From: UBA2040 sp002332715
GTDB lineage: Bacteria > Bacteroidota > Bacteroidia > Flavobacteriales_D > Crocinitomicaceae
NCBI GenBank assembly: GCA_029242295.1
Contig: JAQWUF010000153.1
Coordinates: 1 to 12,958, forward strand
DNA: 12,958 nucleotides
Reading direction: 5' to 3'
Shown in pieces: positions 7,756-12,958 of this stretch. Every line of letters begins with the position of its first letter. Position 1 is the stretch's first letter. Made by a program: the position numbers and the translations under genes. The notes beneath the pieces are model-generated. The model was not told the origin of the DNA and searched no databases. It saw only the letters and a program-made list of their open reading frames with translations.

Positions 7756-9621
7756 TTATTTTAGCATTGTATGGCCGTAGCGACCATTGTTCATCAATAT
7801 TCTTATTGTCAATTGTTGCGAGAATAAACGTATTCCAATTAAATTAGAAAGCGTCATATCTGCATTATAGGTTAGCATAAAATGGTTGGTCTTAACTCCT
7901 ATTGATCCAGCATAATCTCCTGCCGAAGAAATACCGCTTCCAATAGTCATTTTTTTATACCTGAATATTGAGCCGCCCCAAATTTCAGATAAATTTTCCA
8001 CTTTCTGGCACATTACGTACGGAGAAAATGAAAATATTTTTGAACTAGACACAAAATCTGTGCCTAAACTTGCTGTATAATGTAATCCTGAACGCTCATT
8101 TGACTCATTGGAATTGTACACATTATTGAAATGACGTCCTATGTTATCCATTTGGAAACCAGCTGAAAACCACTTCGTATTACTCGATAAAGCAAGCGCA
8201 ACATCTTTATACCAAAGGTCCTTTATTGGATTCTCAGGTGTAGCTGAATAAAATATTCTTTCGTTTCTCCTTTCCATTTCAATTACCTGACCTGGCACTA
8301 AATTTTGTGCATTCAATCTTTTATCACCCATTTTTAATCGGATGGCAGGTTCGATTGAGAAATTTTTATTCACTGTGAATTTTGGAGAATACGTCAAGGC
8401 CAATTGCCCCACATTGTAGGATCCTAGGTTGTAATAACCATGGCTCATTTGTACACCAATTCCACCGCGAATACTTTTTACGTAGGTATCGTAAGAAAGT
8501 TCACTTAACAATTGTTGATTGGAATGCCCCGTCCATTGTGCTCTAGAAGTTAATTGCAGACGTGGTTTTAGTAAATTTCCTACGGTTGCAGCATTTACAT
8601 TTAATGTCTGCATGTTTGGTGCATGATAATATATGTCTTTTGAATTCGTCAATGCTATTGGGTTATCCGTCATTCGAATGATTTTTCGAACTGATGATTT
8701 AACTTTTGATGAAAATGACTTATTATAATTACTTGAAATTCTATCCCCTCGAGTCATTTGTTGAGCTGTCCGGTCATGAGATTCAGCGCTGAATTTGTCT
8801 TCGTTTTCATTCGAATTACTTTCTAAATCTTTAGATTCAACTGAATTTTCCGGGACATTTTCTTTAACAAGTGCTCCTTCATTTTCATTTACGTTACTTT
8901 CTTTATTTTGGGATATAACGATATTTTCCAGTTCGGGTACGATTTCCTCAAAAGAATAAACCTCTTTTTCGCTCTTTGCTATTTCAATTGACTCTATCCT
9001 AGTCGAATTGTCAGGTAATGTTATTGGAGCATCTATCGACTTGTTGTTCTCAGAAGGATAAATTCTTTCTGAAACTGTGTTTACCTTATATTTTTGTGAT
9101 TCGGTAACAACTGAATTGTTCGAAACAGGAACATTTAATGAAACTATGTTCTCCGATCTTCTGGAATTAAGTATAGAAGTAGTAGATTTTCTTGAAGATT
9201 TTTCAATGGAGCTAAAAACGCTAGAAAGTTTTTCATTCTGCCCGATTGTATTTAGGTTAATGTCTGATGTCAACAAAGCAATCTTATATTCTTGTGTTTG
9301 TGCAGCAGATTCGGCTTGAAGCGTTTTCGTGTCCGCTGGATTGACGAAGGTTCCAAAAAACATACCTGCAACAAAAACTGTGGTAAGGGCCAAAGTTGAA
9401 ACCAACCAAAAAGGAACCGGTTTTCTTTTTCTTCCAATTGTTCCAGGAAATTCAACGGGAGACGCATCCGCTTTTGCCAATTGCCAGGCATCCATGTCCG
9501 GCTCAAAATCAGGATTATTGAGCATAAACTTTTCCAATTGAGCAACTTGGGTAGGAGAAAGATTTCCTTCCATGTACTCAAAGAGCCAGTTGTCTATATT
9601 TTCAAAAGAGGGATTACTCAT
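7756..9621 (-). CDS. Anti-sigma factor fused to a PorP-like outer-membrane barrel (putative dual membrane-spanning)
   Basis: Residues 1-60 look like a Bacteroidota anti-sigma domain (FEYMEGNLSPTQVAQLEKFM at 14-33, then NNPDFEPDM). RKRK at 64-67 precedes one clear membrane helix at 71-93, so the N-terminus should face the cytoplasm. Residues 94 to about 330 are a Ser/Asn/Glu/Lys-rich, probably disordered linker with a repeated SNxNENE motif (242-248 and 268-274). From about 335 the sequence aligns without gaps to the adjacent PorP: residues 340-390 match PorP 32-82 with 17 of 51 identical, including RxQW (360-363) and YDxY...GGxGV (377-390). The remainder has alternating barrel-like strands. 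The gene overlaps the upstream sigma gene by 4 nt (ATGA), and porP follows 5 nt later. The predicted role is to hold the sigma factor at the inner membrane while sensing the outer membrane through the barrel. Similar dual membrane-spanning anti-sigma factors are known from Bacteroides thetaiotaomicron. The architecture is visible in the sequence; the function is inferred. Confidence 0.85.
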   Translation of the reverse strand: MSNPSFENIDNWLFEYMEGNLSPTQVAQLEKFMLNNPDFEPDMDAWQLAKADASPVEFPGTIGRKRKPVPFWLVSTLALTTVFVAGMFFGTFVNPADTKTLQAESAAQTQEYKIALLTSDINLNTIGQNEKLSSVFSSIEKSSRKSTTSILNSRRSENIVSLNVPVSNNSVVTESQKYKVNTVSERIYPSENNKSIDAPITLPDNSTRIESIEIAKSEKEVYSFEEIVPELENIVISQNKESNVNENEGALVKENVPENSVESKDLESNSNENEDKFSAESHDRTAQQMTRGDRISSNYNKSFSSKVKSSVRKIIRMTDNPIALTNSKDIYYHAPNMQTLNVNAATVGNLLKPRLQLTSRAQWTGHSNQQLLSELSYDTYVKSIRGGIGVQMSHGYYNLGSYNVGQLALTYSPKFTVNKNFSIEPAIRLKMGDKRLNAQNLVPGQVIEMERRNERIFYSATPENPIKDLWYKDVALALSSNTKWFSAGFQMDNIGRHFNNVYNSNESNERSGLHYTASLGTDFVSSSKIFSFSPYVMCQKVENLSEIWGGSIFRYKKMTIGSGISSAGDYAGSIGVKTNHFMLTYNADMTLSNLIGIRLFSQQLTIRILMNNGRYGHTMLK

Positions 9622-10103
9622 ACTAGCTTACGCGAATCCTTTAACTGTTTTTTAATTTTATTTCGTGCGCGGAACAAATATACTTTCACTTGCGAGTCAC
9701 TGATTTCAAGGATATCGCCAATTTCTTGGTATGAGTATCCTTCTAAATCTCTCAAAAGAATGATACTCTTCTGAAGTGGAGGCAAAATACTTATTGCTCT
9801 TTCAACCACTTCGTTCGAAACAAATTTGAAGTTTGCAACTTCTCCCTTTTCAGGTAATCTGTCTGAATCGTAATCCATTCTCTTTCTTCGTTTGATAAAA
9901 TTTAGAATTGCATGATAAGCGGTTGTAAACATCCAGCTTTTTGCTTTTCTAAATTCAACCGCACTCCGATTGATCCACAATTTTTCAAATACATCTTGAA
10001 CAATATCTTGAGCATTTTCGCTATCTCGTAAGAACTTTATTCCAAACCCATACAGAGCATTGGCGTGTTCTTTAACAGCGATATCGTACTCATTCTTTGT
10101 CAA
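9618..10103 (-). CDS. ECF-type RNA polymerase sigma factor
   Basis: This is a 161-residue sigma-70 family factor of the extracytoplasmic function class, which directs RNA polymerase to a dedicated set of promoters when released by its anti-sigma partner. Region 2 is clear (LYGFGIKFLRDSENAQDIVQ at 17-36, then DVFEKLW to 43). Region 4 holds the helix-turn-helix (about 122-147, GYSYQEIGDILEISDSQVKV then YLFRARNK). Region 3 is absent, as expected for ECF factors. The start is a TTG at 10103. No ATG or GTG is available in frame before the stop TAA a few codons upstream, and the next internal ATG would cut off region 2. Its TGA overlaps the ATG of the anti-sigma gene (ATGA), which implies translational coupling and matched amounts of the two proteins. 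Target promoters cannot be read from this window; autoregulation is likely but not shown. Confidence 0.93.
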   Translation of the reverse strand: MTKNEYDIAVKEHANALYGFGIKFLRDSENAQDIVQDVFEKLWINRSAVEFRKAKSWMFTTAYHAILNFIKRRKRMDYDSDRLPEKGEVANFKFVSNEVVERAISILPPLQKSIILLRDLEGYSYQEIGDILEISDSQVKVYLFRARNKIKKQLKDSRKLV

Positions 10104-10155
10104 AATATCTTTACACGTTAACAGTTAAACAATCCCTATAAGCTAAAAGTTACAG

Positions 10156-10246
10156 GTCGAAATAATTTATTTCAGAAAGCAAGTTAAGTAAAAATTAACA
10201 ATCAGTGAAAAATAATTTCGACGAAGGCAATTAAAAATTTCGAAAT
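10156..10246. promoter_or_regulatory. TTTCGA-rich candidate operator cluster between divergent genes
   Basis: In the 210-bp spacer between the sigma operon and the CoA ligase, GTCGAAATAATTT (10156-10168) and AAATAATTTCGAC (10210-10222) form an inverted repeat with 12 of 13 positions matching. A perfect palindrome ATTTCGAAAT follows at 10237-10246, just upstream of the ligase promoter. The TCGA cores of the second and third sites are 22 bp apart, about two helical turns. This pattern fits a dimeric regulator binding site or an ECF promoter element, but nothing here identifies the binding protein. Confidence 0.35.
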
Positions 10247-10256
10247 ACTACTAACT

Positions 10257-10288
10257 GTTGTAAATGGACGTTATTTTCCTTATTTTCG
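10257..10288 (+). promoter_or_regulatory. Housekeeping promoter for the fatty-acid CoA ligase
   Basis: TTG at 10258-10260 and TATTTTCG at 10281-10288 are 20 nt apart. This matches the Bacteroidota -33/-7 arrangement with one base different in the -7 box (C for T). Transcription would start near 10295, giving a leader of about 20 nt. The A-rich stretch ACAAAGAAAAT directly before the ATG at 10314 is typical of translation starts in this phylum. Confidence 0.6.
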
Positions 10289-10313
10289 TTGAGCTATAAA
10301 ACACAAAGAAAAT

Positions 10314-12080
10314 ATGACTCCAACAAGACTGTTCGATCTTCCTTATTATCAATTGGCTAATACTCCGCAAGACGGCATGTTCGTTACGAAAGTAAACGGA
10401 AAGTGGGAAAAAATTTCAACACAAGAGTTTATTGCTCGCGTAAACGCCTGTTCTAAAGGATTGGTAGGTATGGGAGTAGAACCAGGTGAAAATGTTGGAC
10501 TTGTTTCTTCCAATCGTTGTGAATGGAATATTATGGACATTGCTATTCAGCAAATTGGGGCGATTGTAGTTCCTCTTTATCCCAATATTTCTGAAAGTGA
10601 TTACATCTACATCTTTAATGATGCGAAATTCAAGCATTGTTTTGTAAGCAATGAAGAACTGTTTGAAAAAATAAACGGAATCAAAGATAAGACACCAGAC
10701 TTTAAAAACCTGTACACCTTTGATAAAGTGGAAGGAGCAGAACATTGGAGTTCAATTGAAAAACATGGTACTGATATTGATTCTAAAGTAATAGAGGATA
10801 AAATGGCCGTTATTAAAAATGGTGATTTAGCAACTATTATTTATACATCTGGTACCACTGGTAATCCGAAAGGTGTTATGCTTTCTCACAACAATATCCT
10901 TTCTAACGTATTAGCATGTGAGGAACCTATCCCTGCAAGTAGTTCATCAAAAGTTCTATCCTTCTTACCTGTTTGCCATATTTATGAGCGAATGTTACAT
11001 TATTTGTACATCAAATTGGGTTGCTCGATTCATTTTGCCGAATCGATGGAAACGATTGGTGACAATATTAGAGAGGTGCAACCAGATATCTTCTCAGCCG
11101 TGCCACGATTAATTGAAAAAGTTTTCGATAAAATAATGGCAAAAGGTGATGAATTGACAGGAATCAAACGAAAATTATTTTTCTGGGCAGTTGAATTGGC
11201 CGAAGAATTTGAAATTGAAGGAAAAAGTACTGGTTATAAAATCAAACATGCTTTTGTCAACAAATTAATCTTTTCAAAGTGGCGTGAGGCTTTGGGTGGC
11301 AATGTAAAAGCAATAGCATCTGGTAGTGCAGCACTTCAACCGAGATTAGCTAGAATTTTTATGGCAGCTGGAATTCCAATTCTTGAAGGATATGGTTTGT
11401 CAGAAACATCGCCAGTAATTTCAGTAAATAGTTTTCAAAGAGGAATCGTATTCGGCTCAGTTGGTGCATTAATTGACGATGTAGAAGTTGTAATTGCAGA
11501 GGACGGCGAAATCTTAACAAAAGGTCCGAATTTGATGCTTGGATATTACAATTTAACTGACGTTACAGCTGAAGCAATCGACAAAGATGGTTGGTTCCAT
11601 ACAGGTGATATTGGAGAATTCATTCAAGGTAAATATTTGAAGATTACCGATCGTAAAAAAGAGATTTTCAAAACTTCTGGTGGAAAATATATCATTCCTC
11701 AAGCGATGGAGAATAAATTTAAAGAGTCTCGTTTCTTTGAGCAAATCTTGGTTATGGGTGAAAGTCAGCGATTCCCTTCTGCATTGATCGTCCCGAATTA
11801 TGCCTTCATTCGTGAATGGAATAATGAAAAACAATACAAATTGGATATTGATACAAATGAAAAATTAATCAAGGACGAAAAAGTAATAGCTCGAATTCAA
11901 AAAGAAGTCGATCGATATAATGAAGGATTTGGTCAATGGGAAAAAATTAAAGATTTCCGTTTGCTTTCTACTGAAATGTCTATTGAAGGTGGTGAATTAA
12001 CACCTACTTTGAAATTAAAACGTAAGAAAATTTTGGAAAAGTACGCTGATTTATTCAATTCAATCTACGAGGAAGCATAA
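10314..12080 (+). CDS. Long-chain fatty-acid CoA ligase (AMP-forming acyl-CoA synthetase)
   Basis: This enzyme activates fatty acids to acyl-CoA in two steps through an acyl-adenylate, feeding beta-oxidation or phospholipid synthesis from outside fatty acids. The ANL-superfamily motifs are complete. The phosphate-binding loop is YTSGTTGNPKG at 177-187 and the adenine-binding YGLSET is at 360-365. D432 in HTGDIGEF binds ribose, the hinge is DRKKEIFKTSGGK at 446-458, and the catalytic lysine is K567 in TPTLKLK. The 588 residues fit the FadD15-like bacterial long-chain group. No signal peptide or membrane segment is present, so it is cytoplasmic or loosely attached to the membrane. Chain-length preference cannot be read from the sequence. 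It is divergent from the ECF sigma operon and convergent with the broken gene at 12124, with 43 bp between stops and no evident terminator. Confidence 0.95.
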   Translation: MTPTRLFDLPYYQLANTPQDGMFVTKVNGKWEKISTQEFIARVNACSKGLVGMGVEPGENVGLVSSNRCEWNIMDIAIQQIGAIVVPLYPNISESDYIYIFNDAKFKHCFVSNEELFEKINGIKDKTPDFKNLYTFDKVEGAEHWSSIEKHGTDIDSKVIEDKMAVIKNGDLATIIYTSGTTGNPKGVMLSHNNILSNVLACEEPIPASSSSKVLSFLPVCHIYERMLHYLYIKLGCSIHFAESMETIGDNIREVQPDIFSAVPRLIEKVFDKIMAKGDELTGIKRKLFFWAVELAEEFEIEGKSTGYKIKHAFVNKLIFSKWREALGGNVKAIASGSAALQPRLARIFMAAGIPILEGYGLSETSPVISVNSFQRGIVFGSVGALIDDVEVVIAEDGEILTKGPNLMLGYYNLTDVTAEAIDKDGWFHTGDIGEFIQGKYLKITDRKKEIFKTSGGKYIIPQAMENKFKESRFFEQILVMGESQRFPSALIVPNYAFIREWNNEKQYKLDIDTNEKLIKDEKVIARIQKEVDRYNEGFGQWEKIKDFRLLSTEMSIEGGELTPTLKLKRKKILEKYADLFNSIYEEA

Positions 12081-12123
12081 TGATTGGCTGTCTTTAAACG
12101 CTGATATCCAGACTGAATATCCC

Positions 12124-12863
12124 TTATTGATAAGCCGGGCAGTCGTTTTTCTTCTTGCGAATTTGTTTTGGGTTGTACGATTTAGGACTGCTACCCTTTC
12201 TGCCACGGCACTTTGGATTGTAGAAAATTGGAATTTTCAGATGCGCATATATATCACCGCCGTGCACATTTGTATTCCCGAATAAGGAAAGTAATTTATC
12301 GGTTCCTATGGTCAGACAATAAATGCGCATAGACAAACCAATTTGAGGCGTAGTATATTCATACAAGCTAATAGGTATAGCAATATCACAGAATCTGGAT
12401 TCAAATCGCGCTCCAACCATTAGCGAATTCGCTCTTCTTAACCCGAATTTCTGTTTACTAATTGGTAATCCTTGCATGATACTTCCGAAACCGTAAAATC
12501 TAGATTGATACAAATTGTAATCGAATTGAACTGAAAGCGCCGTTGGAAGATCGATTTTGTTAATATTCCCTACCCTTTCATCATCAAAAATACTGTCTAG
12601 ACTTTGAATAGCTTGGAAAATATCATCTGGATCAACATCGGTATAATTCCAGAATTTTCAACGTAGGCCAAATTATTCATTGCGTATGCTCCTCCTCCAA
12701 CAATGTGAATATCGAGCCAAGTTTTAGCATCCAACATAGAAGAAGGGTTCGTAAAAACGGAGAGAGTTGGAGTGTAATTAGAGGTTGACGCGCCCAATTG
12801 TTCTTGGGCAAACGAATTTGCTGAGAAGAATAATATTAGATAGAATATAATTCGGTTTATCAT
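12124..12863 (-). pseudogene. Broken outer-membrane protein gene resembling DUF5723
   Basis: The start at 12863 encodes a signal peptide (residues 1-19, ending SFA before Q20). A pattern common in Bacteroidota outer-membrane proteins follows (GASTSNYTPTL, then FTNPSSMLDAKTWLDIHI, then NNLAYV at 63-68). This frame stops at 12597. From about 12656 the frame one base over is open to 12124 and reads FWNYTDVDPDDIF, LPTALSVQFDYNLYQSRFYG, an FGLRRANSL stretch and YEYTTPQIGLSMRI, with a basic tail ending CPAYQ. These halves look like the two ends of one barrel protein. One extra A in the run at 12655-12658 would join them into 246 residues. As I recall, family members have about 400-550 residues, so an out-of-frame internal deletion at the same point is equally possible. 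The family name is from memory. A sequencing error cannot be excluded. Confidence 0.6.
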
Positions 12864-12941
12864 TCTGGTAGAAAATTGTAACGTAAAACTATTGAAAGAA
12901 TTTGATAAAAGGAAAATTTATAAAAAACCGGGGAGAAATGT

Positions 12942-12958
12942 GAAATTTTTAAAATTTC
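12942..12958. repeat. AT-rich perfect palindrome at the right edge
   Basis: GAAATTTT (12942-12949) and AAAATTTC (12951-12958) are perfect inverted copies around a single T. It lies 79 bp upstream of the start of the broken outer-membrane gene and touches the window end, so it may be part of a larger element. It could be an operator or chance in AT-rich DNA. Confidence 0.3.

Noticed and set aside
8800..8900. SNxNENE repeats in the linker as a tandem DNA repeat or array
   Set aside because: There are only two copies, 26 residues apart and not conserved at DNA level between them; a compositional feature of the linker rather than an array.
9077..9774. Plus-strand open frames opposite the anti-sigma and sigma genes
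   Set aside because: They lie antisense to well-supported coding sequence, have no recognisable domains and are expected by chance.
10104..10313. Housekeeping-type promoter for the sigma operon on the minus strand
   Set aside because: No TAnnTTTG box with a TTG at the right spacing was found on that strand; an ECF-type promoter is possible but its motif is unknown.
12081..12123. Possible terminator after the CoA ligase
   Set aside because: Only weak repeats such as ATATCC are present; no stem long enough followed by a T-run was found.
12124..12513. Separate 129-residue gene with a TTG start at 12513
   Set aside because: The same frame is open well upstream with protein-like sequence to about 12656, so this is the 3' part of the broken outer-membrane gene and not its own gene.

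Overview
The window looks like a chromosomal segment of a Bacteroidota bacterium, most likely of the class Flavobacteriia (Flavobacteriales, perhaps near Crocinitomicaceae). The reasons are the AT-rich composition, A-rich leaders without clear Shine-Dalgarno sites, promoter boxes of the Bacteroidota TAnnTTTG type, a PorP/SprF protein (a family tied to the type IX secretion system and gliding), and lipoproteins with short AT-rich signal sequences. The lineage is inferred from these features and has not been checked against any database. There is no sign of phage, insertion sequence, CRISPR array, tRNA or rRNA.

Layout, left to right. (1) 274-2241, plus: a lipoprotein M1 aminopeptidase of the leukotriene-A4-hydrolase type. 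(2) 2301-4928, minus: valyl-tRNA synthetase, convergent with gene 1, with a recognisable promoter that fixes its start. (3) 5095-6723, plus: a lipoprotein amidohydrolase of the YtcJ type, divergent from valS and ended by a two-way hairpin terminator. (4) 10103-6794, minus: a tight three-gene operon of an ECF sigma factor, an anti-sigma factor fused to a PorP-like outer-membrane barrel, and a stand-alone PorP/SprF protein. The sigma and anti-sigma genes overlap in ATGA, and porP follows after 5 nt. (5) 10314-12080, plus: a long-chain fatty-acid CoA ligase, divergent from the sigma operon across a 210-bp spacer rich in TTTCGA elements. (6) 12863-12124, minus: a broken gene for an outer-membrane protein that resembles the DUF5723 family.

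The most interesting part is the operon in (4). Its middle gene encodes one polypeptide with a cytoplasmic anti-sigma domain, one inner-membrane helix (residues 71-93), a low-complexity linker of about 240 residues, and a C-terminal barrel whose first 51 aligned residues match the neighbouring PorP without a gap (17 identities). If it folds as predicted, it crosses both membranes and could report the state of an outer-membrane PorP/T9SS partner directly to the sigma factor, with no separate receptor or relay protein. Dual membrane-spanning anti-sigma factors have been described in Bacteroides thetaiotaomicron. A version whose sensor is a PorP-like barrel, encoded between its sigma factor and a PorP, would be a new variant as far as I know.

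The other genes are housekeeping (valS), peptide or amide catabolism at the envelope (genes 1 and 3) and fatty-acid activation (gene 5). Nothing shows that they act together with the operon beyond sharing the neighbourhood.
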